From positions 1,543,617-1,607,616 of the forward strand of contig OX638346.1 of assembly GCA_951813515.1 (NCBI GenBank): a stretch of DNA of 64,000 nt. The letters are read 5' to 3'. The notes under the pieces are model-generated. The model was not told the DNA's origin, made no database searches, and was given only the letters and a program-made list of their open reading frames with translations. The stretch comes from an uncultured Pseudomonadales bacterium (GTDB lineage: Bacteria; Pseudomonadota; Gammaproteobacteria; Pseudomonadales; Azotimanducaceae). This document shows, one piece after another, positions 1-9,691 of this stretch. Every line of letters starts with the position of its first letter. Position 1 is the first letter of the stretch. Both the position numbers and the translations under genes were made by a program.

Positions 1-1668
1 GAAGTACGTGGGACGCCCGTGGTTGCATTGCCCGGCGTTGGGCGTCGTCTCCATCTCCCTCAGGATGGCGTTCATTTCCGGCACCGAGAGGCGGCGATTG
101 GCTCGTGCCGATCCGTGGCACGCCATGCTTGCGAGCAGTTCCTCCGCGCGCGTCTGAATCGCGTCGCTGGTGCCGAACTCGGCGACTTCGTCCAGCAGGT
201 CGCGAACGAGTGCCGCGACGTCGACGTCTGCCAGCAGGGACGGTACCTCTCGGATAACACAGCTGCGGGGTCCGGTCCGATCGATGTGCATTCCCAGGTC
301 TCGGAGTTTCCCTCCATGCGTCTCAACGATATCGGCCTCGCGGGGCGTGATGTCGAGACCTAGGGGGACGAGGAGTCGCTGTGCCGTCAGCTTGCCGCCC
401 CCATAATCGGTCTTGAGCTTCTCGTAGGTGATGCGCTCGTGGGCGGCATGCATGTCGACCACGACCAGGCCCTCTTCGTTCTGGCTCAGGATATAAACCC
501 CGTGAAGCTGGGCCAGAGCGTAGCCGAGGGGCGGAACGTCGCTGCCCTCCTCCGCCGGCGCGTCGAGCACGGTTGCTGCCGGCGCGTCGGCAATCAAAGA
601 GGAGAGGCTCATGGAGGTCTGCGGGTAAGACGCATGTCCGTGAGCGTTTCCGCTGGGCGGAAGCCGTCCGGTCGTCGCATCGCCGGTGTCGGGCCGCACA
701 TCTGTAAGCAACCGATGCAGGGATGCGAAGACGAAATCATGCACGCGTCGGGAGTCGCGAAAACGAACTTCGCGCTTGGTGGGATGCACGTTGACGTCGA
801 CGCTCCCGGGGTCGAGTTCGAGGAACAGCACGAAAACCGGATGTCGTCCGTGGAACATCACGTCCCGGTATGCCTGTCGCACCGCATGTCCCGCCAGCCG
901 GTCCTGAACGGCGCGGCCGTTGACGAAAAAGAACTGGGCGTTTGCCTGGGCGCGGGTGTGGGTGGGTAGGCCAATCCAGCCGCTCAGACGCAGGTCACCG
1001 TTAACGGTGTCGATGGCAATGGACTGGGAAAGAAAGTCCTTGCCCATGATCGCATCGAGTTCCCGTCCGGCAGGCAACCTTTCCATGGTGCGCTGTCCGT
1101 GCCTGAGTTCGAAGGCGACATCGGCGTGTGCGAGAGCCAGTCGTCGCACCACGTCGCTCACGTGGCCGGTTTCGGTACGCTCGGTCTTGAGGAACTTTCG
1201 CCGGGCCGGTGTGTTGTAGAACAGGTCGGCGACCTCGACCGTGGTGCCGGACGGATGGGCGGCGGGTCCGAAAGCCTGCTCCGTACCGCCCGCCACGGCG
1301 AGGGTCATGGCGCCGTCCGTTCCGGTCGCTGACGTGATGGAGAGTCTGGATACCGAGGCGGCGCTCGCGAGGGCCTCGCCGCGAAAGCCGAGGGTCTGGA
1401 CGCCATCGAGATCATCCGGCTCCCTGATCTTGCTCGTAGCGAATCGGCTGACGGCGAGCTTGAGGTCATCCGGCGCGATTCCGCAGCCGTCGTCCTGCAC
1501 GACAATGCGCTTGATGCCGCCGTTCTCGATGGTTGTCCTAATCGAACGCGCCCCCGCGTCGAGGCTGTTTTCGATCAACTCCTTGACGATGGACGCGGGC
1601 CGTTCGACAACTTCGCCGGCGGCGATCTGGTTGGCGACGAACTCGGACAGCCGGTGGATGCGGGGCAT
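1..1668 (-). CDS. mutL: DNA mismatch repair protein MutL (3' end outside window)
   Basis: MutL is the GHKL ATPase that couples MutS mismatch recognition to downstream repair. Reading from the ATG at 1668, the protein starts MPRIHRLSEFVANQIAAGEV and carries the ATP-site N box (KELIENSLDAGA), DDGCGI and GFRGEAL, then the transducer-domain stretch VNVHPTKREVRF. The C-terminal dimerisation segment (QLHGVYILSQNEEGLVVVD, then MHAAHERI) is also present. About 556 codons are visible and the frame is open to base 1, so the last residues are lost at the window edge. It lies 15 bp downstream of the amidase gene on the same strand, the classical gammaproteobacterial amidase-mutL pairing. Identification is very secure. 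Confidence 0.97.
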   Translation of the reverse strand, partial: MPRIHRLSEFVANQIAAGEVVERPASIVKELIENSLDAGARSIRTTIENGGIKRIVVQDDGCGIAPDDLKLAVSRFATSKIREPDDLDGVQTLGFRGEALASAASVSRLSITSATGTDGAMTLAVAGGTEQAFGPAAHPSGTTVEVADLFYNTPARRKFLKTERTETGHVSDVVRRLALAHADVAFELRHGQRTMERLPAGRELDAIMGKDFLSQSIAIDTVNGDLRLSGWIGLPTHTRAQANAQFFFVNGRAVQDRLAGHAVRQAYRDVMFHGRHPVFVLFLELDPGSVDVNVHPTKREVRFRDSRRVHDFVFASLHRLLTDVRPDTGDATTGRLPPSGNAHGHASYPQTSMSLSSLIADAPAATVLDAPAEEGSDVPPLGYALAQLHGVYILSQNEEGLVVVDMHAAHERITYEKLKTDYGGGKLTAQRLLVPLGLDITPREADIVETHGGKLRDLGMHIDRTGPRSCVIREVPSLLADVDVAALVRDLLDEVAEFGTSDAIQTRAEELLASMACHGSARANRRLSVPEMNAILREMETTPNAGQCNHGRPTYF

Positions 1669-1683
1669 TGGTGTCGTGACGCT

Positions 1684-3060
1684 CTACGAACCTGCCGTCG
1701 CCGCAGGGATGTGGAGCACCTGTCCGACGCGAATCCGGTCTCCCTTGATCCCGTTGGCAGCGCGCAGTGCCCGCATCGACACCCGGTAGCGCAAGGCGAT
1801 CTCCGACAGCGTGTCGCCCCGTTGAATGATGTAGCGGGTGCCGCCTGCGGCAATGCGCGCCGCGATCAGGGTATCTGGCGGCGGATTCTGCGCGACATAG
1901 GCGCGAATGCCGTCGCCGATGGCGCGAGCCAGGCGTCTTTGATACGCGGGAGTTTTCAGCAGGCGAGCATCCTCCGGATTGGTGAGGAAACCCGTCTCAA
2001 TCAGGACCGCGGGAACACCCGCAGCCCTCAGCACGGCGAAATTCTGCAATCGGGTGGTCCTCTTGTGCAGCCGGCTGGTGGGTGCCATCGATCGCAGAAT
2101 GGTGTCCCCGATTTCGATGCCCCCGGATTGGCTGAATCCCAGCGAGAGGTCTACGAGTGTCTCCGCGACATGGGGCGGTTGGCGGTTGAGGGAGATTCCG
2201 CCGACGCCGCCGACGCCGCCTATCAGGTCGGAACTGTTCTCTCTCTCCGCCAGGATGCGGGCGGCCTCGGAAGAACTGCCGCGCTCGGACAGCGCGAAGA
2301 TGTGGGCGCCCCGAACGCTCGCCATGCGGAAAGCGTCGGCGTGAATTGAAATGAAGAGATGGGCCGAGTGCTTCTGGACCAATTCGGCGCGCTGCCGCAA
2401 TCCAATGTAGTAGTCGCCCTCGCGCGCCATGACCGCGTGGTATCCCTCTGTCGCGTTGAGATCCCTTGCGAGGACTCTCGCAATGGCGAGGGCAATGTCC
2501 TTTTCCTTGACTCCGCCGACACCCGTGGCGCCATCGTCATCTCCGCCGTGGCCGGCGTCAACTATCACGACGACATCGCGCTCGCCTTCGGGCATTCGGA
2601 TGACAGGGACCGGTCTCTTGCGCTGGGTCGCATGCAGGTCGACCACGAGCCTGTAGCCGTACGGATCGATGGGATCAAGCTGAAAGTGTTTCGGATCGAC
2701 CTGCTCGGCGATGTCGAGCACGATGCGGTAGGCACCATCGGGGCGTGCCGCCCGCCGGATCCGCAGAATCAGGTCGCTTTCCTTTTTCGGCAACTTGAGC
2801 GCTGTCTGCGGGCGCGTGCCCTGAAGATCGATAACGACCCGAAGCGGATTTTCCAGCGAGAAAATCTTGTAGGAGATTTTCGCGCTGGTGTCGAAGACCA
2901 CGCGCGTGTGGTCGGGGGCATCGTGGGTGCGGATGCCTTTGAGGTCGGCGGCGTTGGCGCCAGTGAAGGCGAACGGGGCGGCGGCCAGTGCCAGCGCGAG
3001 GAGCCCCCGGAGGACGACGCCCCGACTACGGTCCGGAGGATCTGTGATCGACCATTTCAA
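1684..3060 (-). CDS. amiB: N-acetylmuramoyl-L-alanine amidase, AmiB/AmiC type, with LysM
   Basis: Periplasmic zinc amidase that cleaves the amide between MurNAc and the stem peptide, normally during daughter-cell separation. The 458-aa protein has a long basic N-terminus and hydrophobic signal segment (GLLALALAAAPFAFTGANA), an AMIN domain (about residues 40-140), and an Amidase_3 catalytic domain with DAGHGGDDDGA, SIHADAF and ETGF supplying zinc ligands and the catalytic Glu. A single C-terminal LysM (YIIQRGDTLSEIALRYRVS) binds peptidoglycan. The start is TTG with GGAGG about 8 nt upstream, and it overlaps the tsaE 3' end by 35 bp, so the two are probably cotranscribed. AmiB rather than AmiC is inferred from the LysM and the mutL/tsaE context. 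Confidence 0.94.
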   Translation of the reverse strand: MKWSITDPPDRSRGVVLRGLLALALAAAPFAFTGANAADLKGIRTHDAPDHTRVVFDTSAKISYKIFSLENPLRVVIDLQGTRPQTALKLPKKESDLILRIRRAARPDGAYRIVLDIAEQVDPKHFQLDPIDPYGYRLVVDLHATQRKRPVPVIRMPEGERDVVVIVDAGHGGDDDGATGVGGVKEKDIALAIARVLARDLNATEGYHAVMAREGDYYIGLRQRAELVQKHSAHLFISIHADAFRMASVRGAHIFALSERGSSSEAARILAERENSSDLIGGVGGVGGISLNRQPPHVAETLVDLSLGFSQSGGIEIGDTILRSMAPTSRLHKRTTRLQNFAVLRAAGVPAVLIETGFLTNPEDARLLKTPAYQRRLARAIGDGIRAYVAQNPPPDTLIAARIAAGGTRYIIQRGDTLSEIALRYRVSMRALRAANGIKGDRIRVGQVLHIPAATAGS

Positions 3061-3460
3061 GCAATCTGCCTCCGCTGATCTCTTGGAGCCAAATATCCAG
3101 GTCCGGATCCGGCAAGCGATCCCTTGCGCGCTCCGGCCACTCTATCAATTTTAACGCCGCCGACCCCATCAGGTCATCGATGCCGATAAATTCGAGTTCT
3201 TCGGGATCGACGATGCGGTAGAAGTCGAAGTGAAGAATCTCGCGGTGTCCGAGGTCGTAGGGCTCGAGCAGCGTATAGGTCGGGCTCTTCACGGGACCTG
3301 TATGCCCCAGGCCGCGCAATATGCCGCGGGCGAGCGTGGTCTTGCCGGCCCCGAGTTCGCCGCGCAGATAAACCAGCTCGTTGCCGAGTTCGATGCCGAG
3401 GGCGGCGCCCCAGTCCAGCGTGGCGTCGGCGTCCGGTAGTTCTACGGTCGTTGTCTTCAA
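3026..3460 (-). CDS. tsaE: tRNA threonylcarbamoyladenosine biosynthesis ATPase TsaE
   Basis: Cytoplasmic P-loop ATPase that works with TsaB and TsaD to make t6A37 on ANN-decoding tRNAs. The 144-aa protein has Walker A GELGAGKTT, then SPTYTLLEPY, and HFDFYR before PEELEFIGIDD, the usual TsaE pattern and length. The open frame extends well upstream inside the nnr gene, but the conserved domain begins at KTTTVELPD; a TTG at 3460 with GGAG about 8 nt upstream is the most likely start. It sits 10 bp after the NAD(P)HX repair gene and overlaps the amidase gene. Confidence 0.94.
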   Translation of the reverse strand: MKTTTVELPDADATLDWGAALGIELGNELVYLRGELGAGKTTLARGILRGLGHTGPVKSPTYTLLEPYDLGHREILHFDFYRIVDPEELEFIGIDDLMGSAALKLIEWPERARDRLPDPDLDIWLQEISGGRLLEMVDHRSSGP

Positions 3461-3470
3461 CGGGGCTCCA

Positions 3471-4910
3471 TCAACGCAGCCAGAGGTGTCGGATGATGTC
3501 GCTCGCGACGATCGGTTGCGGCGCGCGACGGCTCGCCGCCAGGTCGCCGGCCGCCGCGTGCAGGGAAACGCCGGCTTCGGCGCCGGCCCGGATGTCGTAA
3601 CCCTGTGCCAACAGTCCCGCGATAACGCCCGTGAGCACATCGCCGCTGCCCGCGGTGGCGAGACCGGGGTTGCCCGCTGTGCAGATGCCGACGAGAACGC
3701 CTGCCTCGGCCACGAGCGTTCCCGCGCCTTTCAGTACCACGACATTCCCGAACCGGGCAGAAATGTCGCGCGCGGCGGTTGGCCGGTCACTTACCGCACT
3801 GCCAAGAAGCCTCGCCGCCTCGCCGGGATGCGGCGTCATGACGCTGTCCGCTGGCGCTTCGAGGTTGCGGGATGCCAGCAGGTTCAGCCCGTCCGCGTCG
3901 ATGACTGTCGGCTTGCCGGTCGTCAGCGCCTGGTCCAGCAGTTGCTCTCCCCACGGTTCTCGCCCGAGGCCGGGACCCGCGGCGACAACGGTACAGGCGT
4001 CCAAATGGTCGCTGATGTCGTCGCCTTCGGACACGCCGCGCACCATGAGCTCCGGCATGCGCGCGAGGATGGGTGCGCGATGTTCGGCGCGAGTGAGGAT
4101 GCTGACCAGTCCGCATCCGGTGCGCAGGGCCGCCTCTCCGGTGAGCAGCACGGCACCGCCCATGCCGTGGTCGCCGCCGATGACCAGGACGTGGCCGAAC
4201 CGGTTCTTGTGTCCCGAGCGCCGTCGCCGCAAAGGTGGCGGCGGCGAAAGTACGGGGATACCGGCCGCGTCGTCATAGACCTCGGCCGGGACGCCAAGGT
4301 CATCGAAGACGACCTCGCCCGTGTGGTCCACGCCCGCGCCGGTGTGCAGGCCGAGTTTCTCGCCGATGAACGTGATCGTGACATCGGCGCGGACCGCCGT
4401 GCCCAGTGTCGCGCCCGAGTCTGCGGAGATTCCGCTCGGCAGGTCGATGGAGAGGACCGGCCTGCCCGCGGCATTGATCGCTTCGATGGCAGCGCGGTAA
4501 GGCGGGCGAAGTTCTCCGCTTGCGCCCGTGCCCAGCAAGGCGTCCACGATGACGCTACCGGTGATCTCAAGCCCGGCGTCCGCGGGGGATACGCCGACAT
4601 TGTTGGCCCAGTCGCGCGCAGTGGCGGCGTCACCCTTCAGCCTGGCGGGTTCGCCGATCTGCAGGAGTTGGGTCTCGATACCCGCCTCGACGGCCATACC
4701 GGCGACGATGTAGCCGTCGCCGGCGTTGTTTCCCGAGCCGCAGGCCACCGTGATGGCGGGGCATTCGGGCCAGCGCTGCCGCAATGTCTCGAACGCTGCG
4801 CGGCCCGCGCGCCGCATCAGGCTGATGCCGGGAATGCCGTGGCGTTCGATGGCGGTCCGATCGAGCTGCCGAACCTCGGCCGCGGTGTAGACTTTGCCCG
4901 GGCGGTGCAT
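3471..4910 (-). CDS. nnrDE: bifunctional NAD(P)HX epimerase/dehydratase
   Basis: Repairs hydrated NAD(P)H: the N-terminal domain epimerises NAD(P)HX and the C-terminal domain dehydrates it using a nucleotide. The epimerase half shows CGSGNNAGDGYIVA, VDALLGTG and IDLPSGISADSG. The dehydratase half shows VIGGDHGMGGAVLLTGEAA, IDADGLNLLA, TPHPGEAARLLG and TAGSGDVLTGVIAGLLAQG. Starting at the ATG at 4910 gives 479 aa, typical of fused YjeF-type proteins; the longer open frame upstream would overlap queG. It is divergent from queG with only about 25 bp between start codons, so the two promoters must overlap coding sequence or each other. Confidence 0.95.
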   Translation of the reverse strand: MHRPGKVYTAAEVRQLDRTAIERHGIPGISLMRRAGRAAFETLRQRWPECPAITVACGSGNNAGDGYIVAGMAVEAGIETQLLQIGEPARLKGDAATARDWANNVGVSPADAGLEITGSVIVDALLGTGASGELRPPYRAAIEAINAAGRPVLSIDLPSGISADSGATLGTAVRADVTITFIGEKLGLHTGAGVDHTGEVVFDDLGVPAEVYDDAAGIPVLSPPPPLRRRRSGHKNRFGHVLVIGGDHGMGGAVLLTGEAALRTGCGLVSILTRAEHRAPILARMPELMVRGVSEGDDISDHLDACTVVAAGPGLGREPWGEQLLDQALTTGKPTVIDADGLNLLASRNLEAPADSVMTPHPGEAARLLGSAVSDRPTAARDISARFGNVVVLKGAGTLVAEAGVLVGICTAGNPGLATAGSGDVLTGVIAGLLAQGYDIRAGAEAGVSLHAAAGDLAASRRAPQPIVASDIIRHLWLR

Positions 4911-4935
4911 GGCGGGATTATACGCGCGTGACCTG

Positions 4936-6021
4936 ATGGACCTTGACGCACTGGCGGACGACATCCGCACCTGGGCTTCGGAACTCGGATTTCAGCAGGT
5001 CGGCATAACCGATACCGACCTTTCCCGCTGCGCCCCGGACCTGCGCCGCTGGCTCGCTCTAGGTCTGCACGGGACGATGGGCTACATGGCGCGCAATGTC
5101 GACAAGCGCCTGCATCCCGAACGCCTCGTCGATTCCACCATGCGGGTCATTTCGGCACGAATGGACTACCTGTCAGGCGATGCGCTGCCCGCGCTTCCCG
5201 AGAATGACGGCAGCGCCTACATTGCTCGCTACGCCCTGGGCCGCGACTACCACAAGACGGTGCGGCGGCGACTGGCGCGGCTCGCCAAGCGCATCAACAC
5301 TCGCGTGGACGGAGGCAGCTATCGCGCCTTCGCGGACTCGGCGCCGGTGCTGGAAAAGCCGCTGGCGGACAAGGCGGGAATCGGATGGACGGGCAAGAAC
5401 ACGCTCCTCCTGAACGAGACGGCGGGTTCGATGTTCTTTCTCGGCGAGATCTACACGAACATCCCGCTTCCGGTTTCTCGCGCCTTCGCGCCGGACGAAC
5501 GGGAGGACAAGTGCGGCGCCTGCAAGGCATGCATCAACGTTTGTCCCACCGGGGCCATCCTCGGTCCCCGGCGACTGGATGCCACAAAGTGCATCTCCTA
5601 TCTCACCATCGAGCACAAGGGCACGATTCCCCTTGAATTGCGCGAAGCCGTGGGAAACCGCGTCTTCGGTTGCGACGACTGCCAGGTCGTGTGTCCCTGG
5701 AACCGCTATGCCAACCTGACGGCGGAAGCGGACTTCGCGCCGCGTCACGGGCTTGACGGCGCGAGCCTCGCGGAGCTCCTGAGCTGGGATGAAGCGACGT
5801 TCTTGGCGAAGACCGAAGGCATGGCGCTCAGACGGGTCAACTACGGACAGTGGGTTCGGAACCTCGCTGTCGCGGCGGGAAATGCGCCCTACGGCGAGAG
5901 GCTCGTCGGACTCCTGCGCCAGCGACGGATCGACGCGGACGACATGGTGGCCGAGCACATAGACTGGGCACTTGCGCGCTTGGCGAGTCGGAAGGCGATG
6001 CCGCGGTTCAAGGCGCTCTGA
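4936..6021 (+). CDS. queG: epoxyqueuosine reductase
   Basis: Iron-sulfur, cobalamin-dependent enzyme that converts epoxyqueuosine to queuosine in tRNA anticodons, the last step of queuosine synthesis. The 361-aa protein has the two 4Fe-4S motifs (CGACKACINVCPTGAI and CDDCQVVCPWN), the IGWTGKNTLLL segment typical of QueG, and a C-terminal HEAT-like tail. The ATG at 4936 fits family N-termini; upstream in-frame codons would run into the divergent nnrDE start. Its 3' end overlaps orn by 14 bp in convergent orientation. The nnr-queG divergent pair is common in gammaproteobacteria. Confidence 0.96.
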   Translation: MDLDALADDIRTWASELGFQQVGITDTDLSRCAPDLRRWLALGLHGTMGYMARNVDKRLHPERLVDSTMRVISARMDYLSGDALPALPENDGSAYIARYALGRDYHKTVRRRLARLAKRINTRVDGGSYRAFADSAPVLEKPLADKAGIGWTGKNTLLLNETAGSMFFLGEIYTNIPLPVSRAFAPDEREDKCGACKACINVCPTGAILGPRRLDATKCISYLTIEHKGTIPLELREAVGNRVFGCDDCQVVCPWNRYANLTAEADFAPRHGLDGASLAELLSWDEATFLAKTEGMALRRVNYGQWVRNLAVAAGNAPYGERLVGLLRQRRIDADDMVAEHIDWALARLASRKAMPRFKAL

Positions 6022-6547
6022 AGAAACGCTCGCGATAGAACCTGAGTTCGTTGATCGACTCGCGGATGTCTTCCAGCGCGCGGTGTGCGTTGTTCTTGTG
6101 CATTTGCGAGATAAGCTCCGGGCGCCAGCGGAAGGCGAGTTCCTTGATGCTCGAGACGTCGATGATGCGGTAGTGCATGAAGGCGGCGACCTCCGGCATG
6201 TACTTGATGAGAAAACGCCGGTCCTGCCATATCGTGTTGCCGCACAGCGGCGATGTGCCCCGTGTCGTGTGCCCCTCGAGAAAGTCCAGCGTTTGCGCCT
6301 CGGCCTCGATGAGGGGCACCCCGTCCTGTCGTACACGGTCGATAAGCCCGGAAGCGTTATGGTGCTCGGTATTCCACTCGTCCATGCGGGCAAGCGCCGC
6401 CTCCGGCTGTGAGACGGGCAGCACCGGTCCCTCCGCGATCGCGTTGAGTTCGCTGTCGGTGACGATGGTGGCGATTTCAAGGATGACGTCGACCTCCGGG
6501 TCGAGGCCGGTCATCTCCATATCCATCCAGACAAGGTGCGGCGGCAT
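6008..6547 (-). CDS. orn: oligoribonuclease Orn
   Basis: A 3'-5' exoribonuclease of the DEDDh family that degrades very short oligoribonucleotides, including the pGpG left from c-di-GMP breakdown. Motifs: WMDMEMTGLDPE (first D and E), CGNTIWQDRRFL (Asp), and HRALEDIRESI (catalytic His and last Asp). Starting at MPPHLVWMD (ATG 6547) gives 179 aa, the normal length. The open frame extends 12 codons further upstream but without family support. Convergent with queG. Confidence 0.96.
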   Translation of the reverse strand: MPPHLVWMDMEMTGLDPEVDVILEIATIVTDSELNAIAEGPVLPVSQPEAALARMDEWNTEHHNASGLIDRVRQDGVPLIEAEAQTLDFLEGHTTRGTSPLCGNTIWQDRRFLIKYMPEVAAFMHYRIIDVSSIKELAFRWRPELISQMHKNNAHRALEDIRESINELRFYRERFFRAP

Positions 6548-6628
6548 GCTTCGCGCTGATGGGGTAACTGCGTCTGGGAGCATATATCATTCGGCGCGAC
6601 CTCAGACCTCGTCCAGCGGTGTGAATCC

Positions 6629-7435
6629 GTGACCCAGCCCGCAACCATCACGGTCGAAGAACTTGCCGCACGGTCGTCCAGCGACGATCTCCTCATCGTG
6701 CAGGTAACTTCGCCGCCGGTTTTCACCCAGGCGCACATTCCGGGTGCGATGCATGTCGCGCCGACAGACCTCGTTCGGGGTTATCCGCCAGCCCCCGGCG
6801 AACTGCCGTCCGAGTCATTGCTGACGGCGCTGTTCCGTCGCATCGGTCTGGCGCGTGGACGAACCGTGGTGACCTGTGACGACGAAGGCGGCGGCTGGGC
6901 GGGCCGGCTGGCCTGGACGCTGGACGTCATCGGCCACGAGGACTGGCTCTATCTCGATGGTGGCCTGCATGCCTGGGCCGCGGCGGGTCTGCCACTTGGG
7001 TCCGGACCGCAATCGGCGCCGAGTCCTTCCGATATCGAGATTGTCGTGAACCCGGATTCCATCGCGCGAATCGACGCGGTGCGTGAGGCGCTGGGGCGGG
7101 AAGATGTGACCATCTGGGATTGTCGCAGCGCCGAGGAATATGCGGGCATCAAGCCGACGGCGGCACGAAACGGGCACATCCCCGGGGCCACGCACCTCGA
7201 TTGGCTGGACCTGATCGACCGCCGGCGGAACATGCGCCTGATAGAGGACCTCGGTGGCTGTCTCGCGTCGCGGGGCATCCGCAAGGAGCGGGACGTGATC
7301 GTCCATTGTCAGACCCATCACCGCTCCGGACTCGCCTACATGGCGGCGCGCCTGCTCGGCTATCCCCGCATCCGCGCCTATCCGGGATCGTGGTCGGAGT
7401 GGGGAAATCGCGACGACACCCCGATCGAATGCTGA
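6629..7435 (+). CDS. rhodanese-type sulfurtransferase (two rhodanese domains)
   Basis: Transfers sulfane sulfur from thiosulfate or mercaptopyruvate to acceptors. The 268-aa protein has two rhodanese folds. The N-terminal domain is the inactive one; the C-terminal domain has DCRSAEEYAG and the active-site loop HCQTHHRSG, with Cys as catalytic residue. The loop differs from both the CRKGVT and CGSGVT textbook loops, so the donor cannot be assigned. The start is GTG at 6629. The 3' end overlaps psd by 7 bp, so the two genes are probably translationally coupled, an association seen in other gammaproteobacteria. Confidence 0.88.
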   Translation: MTQPATITVEELAARSSSDDLLIVQVTSPPVFTQAHIPGAMHVAPTDLVRGYPPAPGELPSESLLTALFRRIGLARGRTVVTCDDEGGGWAGRLAWTLDVIGHEDWLYLDGGLHAWAAAGLPLGSGPQSAPSPSDIEIVVNPDSIARIDAVREALGREDVTIWDCRSAEEYAGIKPTAARNGHIPGATHLDWLDLIDRRRNMRLIEDLGGCLASRGIRKERDVIVHCQTHHRSGLAYMAARLLGYPRIRAYPGSWSEWGNRDDTPIEC

Positions 7436-8265
7436 GTCTTGCCGGGCTCAGTCAGGCGCTCCCGACGCAGGCGATCTCGCGCCTGGCAGGTGTCCTCGGA
7501 CGAACGGAGATTCGACCGATCTCGCTGGCCCTGGTACGTGCCTTCGCGCACCACTATGGGGTCGATCTGAGCGAGGCGGAACGCGCGTCGCCCGAAGACT
7601 ACGGATCGTTCAATGACTTCTTCACGCGTCGCCTCAAACCCGGTGTACGGCCCTTGCCTGAGGACGAACGGGAGGTCGTCAGCCCGGCGGACGGATACGT
7701 AAGTCAGTTCGGGATCGTGGAAGAAGGGCGACTGTTGCAGGCAAAGGGCCACAGGTTCACTGCGGCGGCGCTACTGACGGATGTGAATCTCGCGCGACGG
7801 TACGAAGGCGGCGCCTATGTCACCATCTACCTGTCTCCCAGGGATTACCACCGCGTCCACGCGCCCGCTGCCGGTCGCCTTGAACGCACCATCGAGGTTC
7901 CCGGACGGCTGTTTCCGGTGAACGAGGGATCGCAGGCTTCCGTCACAGGCCTCTTTTGCCGCAACGAGCGGTTGGTGTGTGACTTCGACAGCTACGCATT
8001 GGTATTCGTTGGCGCGTTGATCGTCGCGAGCATCGAGACGGCATGGTCCGACGGTCCGCAGTCACCCTACCGCATGCGCCTAGAACGCCGGGCCGGAATG
8101 CACTTCGATCGCGCCGAGGAGGTGGGACGGTTCCTGCTCGGGTCCACCGTGATCGTATTGTTTCCGCGCGATGCGGTGGAGTTGGACGCCGGCCTGAAGC
8201 CAAGCATGCCCATTCGCATGGGGCAGTGCATCGGCCTTCTCACGCAAAGTCAGGCGCGGTCGTAG
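7429..8265 (+). CDS. psd: phosphatidylserine decarboxylase proenzyme
   Basis: Inner-membrane pyruvoyl enzyme that makes phosphatidylethanolamine from phosphatidylserine. Seen: FNDFFTRRLKPG, SPADGYVSQFG, YLSPRDYHRVHAP with the conserved His residues, and the LGSTVIVLFP self-cleavage site, where Gly-Ser cleavage generates the pyruvoyl group. Starting at the ATG at 7429, overlapping the sulfurtransferase stop, gives 278 aa as in E. coli-type Psd. Its end overlaps epmA by 16 bp in convergent orientation. Confidence 0.95.
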   Translation: MLSLAGLSQALPTQAISRLAGVLGRTEIRPISLALVRAFAHHYGVDLSEAERASPEDYGSFNDFFTRRLKPGVRPLPEDEREVVSPADGYVSQFGIVEEGRLLQAKGHRFTAAALLTDVNLARRYEGGAYVTIYLSPRDYHRVHAPAAGRLERTIEVPGRLFPVNEGSQASVTGLFCRNERLVCDFDSYALVFVGALIVASIETAWSDGPQSPYRMRLERRAGMHFDRAEEVGRFLLGSTVIVLFPRDAVELDAGLKPSMPIRMGQCIGLLTQSQARS

Positions 8266-9122
8266 GGAAAGGGCATGGCATCCGCCAGGGTGTCGACGCC
8301 AAGCTTGAGCGCTACCAGGCGATCGAATCCCACCGCGACGCCGGCGCAGTCCGGCAACCCCGTAGCGTGCGCCGCGAGGAATGCCGGATCGATATCAACC
8401 GCTCGCTGATTGCGCTCGCAGCGCACCATGTTGTCCTCGGCCATGCGCCGGGCAAGTTCCTCGACATCCTTGAGTTCCCGGTAACCGTTCGCGACCTCGA
8501 TGCCATCGATGACGAGTTCGAACCGGTCGGCGACGCCGTTCGAGATCCGCGCCAGCGCGGCTTGCCTTGCCGGGTAGTCGGTGACGAATACGCGTTTGCC
8601 CCGCAGTTTGGCGATGGCGTCCGCGATGGCGAGATCAAGTTCATCGGTGGTAGCGTCGTCGATATTGAGGGCCGCGAGGCTCCAGAAGGTGCGCCGCTCA
8701 TAGTCGGAGGGACCAAGAAGCGCATCAATCAGCGCGGCCAGTTCGGCCATCATGTCGTCGGCGTCGAATCCGAGCCGGTACCACTCGAGCATTGTGAATT
8801 CGGGGTTGTGCCAGCGGCCGGCCTCATCGGCCCTGAACACGGGACCGATGCTGAAGATCGATGGCGCGCCGGCGGCGAGCAGGCGCTTCATGTGGTACTC
8901 GGGAGACGGTTGAAGGAATCGCCCGTCCTGCGTCCGAGTGCACTCGATCGCCGGATCGGTGACGGCGTGTAGACCTAGCGCCGGCATCTGTACTTCGAGG
9001 ACATCGCGTTCCTCAAAAAAACGCCGGACGGCTCGGAGCATGCGGGCGCGTACCCTGAGCGCTTCGACGTTGCAGGCGGGTTCCCAGGCGAATCCCCGGC
9101 CCGGTCGCCGGTCGGCGGTCAA
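8250..9122 (-). CDS. epmA: elongation factor P beta-lysine ligase EpmA (GenX/PoxA)
   Basis: Class II lysyl-tRNA-synthetase paralogue that attaches (R)-beta-lysine to Lys34 of EF-P and so relieves ribosome stalling on polyproline. It lacks the anticodon-binding domain (290 aa) and shows the class II motifs: [55 protein letters not shown] and [12 protein letters not shown]. The likely start is a TTG at 9122 that overlaps the efp stop (TTGA), giving the expected N-terminal length. Adjacency to efp is strong functional support. The aminomutase gene epmB is not in this window. Confidence 0.93.
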   Translation of the reverse strand: MTADRRPGRGFAWEPACNVEALRVRARMLRAVRRFFEERDVLEVQMPALGLHAVTDPAIECTRTQDGRFLQPSPEYHMKRLLAAGAPSIFSIGPVFRADEAGRWHNPEFTMLEWYRLGFDADDMMAELAALIDALLGPSDYERRTFWSLAALNIDDATTDELDLAIADAIAKLRGKRVFVTDYPARQAALARISNGVADRFELVIDGIEVANGYRELKDVEELARRMAEDNMVRCERNQRAVDIDPAFLAAHATGLPDCAGVAVGFDRLVALKLGVDTLADAMPFPYDRA

Positions 9123-9691
9123 CTCTTGACTCGGCCGACGTATTCCCCGGTGCGCGTGTCGATGCGGAGGATGTCGCCGATGTTGACGAACAGGGGCACC
9201 TTGACGATTGTGCCTGTCGTCATCGTCGCGGGTTTGGTCGCTCCCTGGGCGGTGTCGCCCCGTAGGCCCGGGTCGGTTTCGGCGACCTCTAGTTCGACGA
9301 AGTTCGGTGGCGTGACGGAGATCGGCTCGCCGTTCCACAGCGTGACCATGAAGGGGTCCTGTTCCTTAAGCCAGTTTCGCGCCTCCGCGATGGCCGCGTC
9401 TCCTGCGGCCAGTTGTTCGTAGCTGCCGTCGGTCTTCATGAAGTGCCAGAACTGCCCGTCGGTGTAGAGGTACTCCATCTCGACCTCCATGACGTCGGCG
9501 GCTTCGATGGTCTCGCCGCTCTTGAAGGTGCGCTCCCAGACGCGTCCCGTCTTCAGGTTGCGGAACTTGACGCGATTGAACGCCTGGCCCTTTCCAGGCT
9601 TGACGAATTCGTTCTCGATAATCGAACAGGGATCCGACTCGAGCAGCACCTTCAAGCCGGATCGAAATTGATTGGTCGCGTAGGTGGCCAT
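9119..9691 (-). CDS. efp: translation elongation factor P
   Basis: EF-P binds between the P and E sites and promotes peptide-bond formation at proline stretches. Starting at [12 protein letters not shown] (ATG 9691) gives 190 aa, matching the family. The modified loop is [10 protein letters not shown], and counting from Met1 places the modifiable lysine at position 34, the type served by EpmA, which is encoded next to it with overlapping stop and start codons. KOW-like N-terminal domain and two OB domains are as expected. An upstream in-frame extension in the open frame has no family support. Confidence 0.96.
   Translation of the reverse strand: MATYATNQFRSGLKVLLESDPCSIIENEFVKPGKGQAFNRVKFRNLKTGRVWERTFKSGETIEAADVMEVEMEYLYTDGQFWHFMKTDGSYEQLAAGDAAIAEARNWLKEQDPFMVTLWNGEPISVTPPNFVELEVAETDPGLRGDTAQGATKPATMTTGTIVKVPLFVNIGDILRIDTRTGEYVGRVKS

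Noticed and set aside
5173..6480. 435-codon minus-strand frame across queG and orn.
   Set aside because: Shadow of queG; orn is in a different frame with all catalytic motifs.
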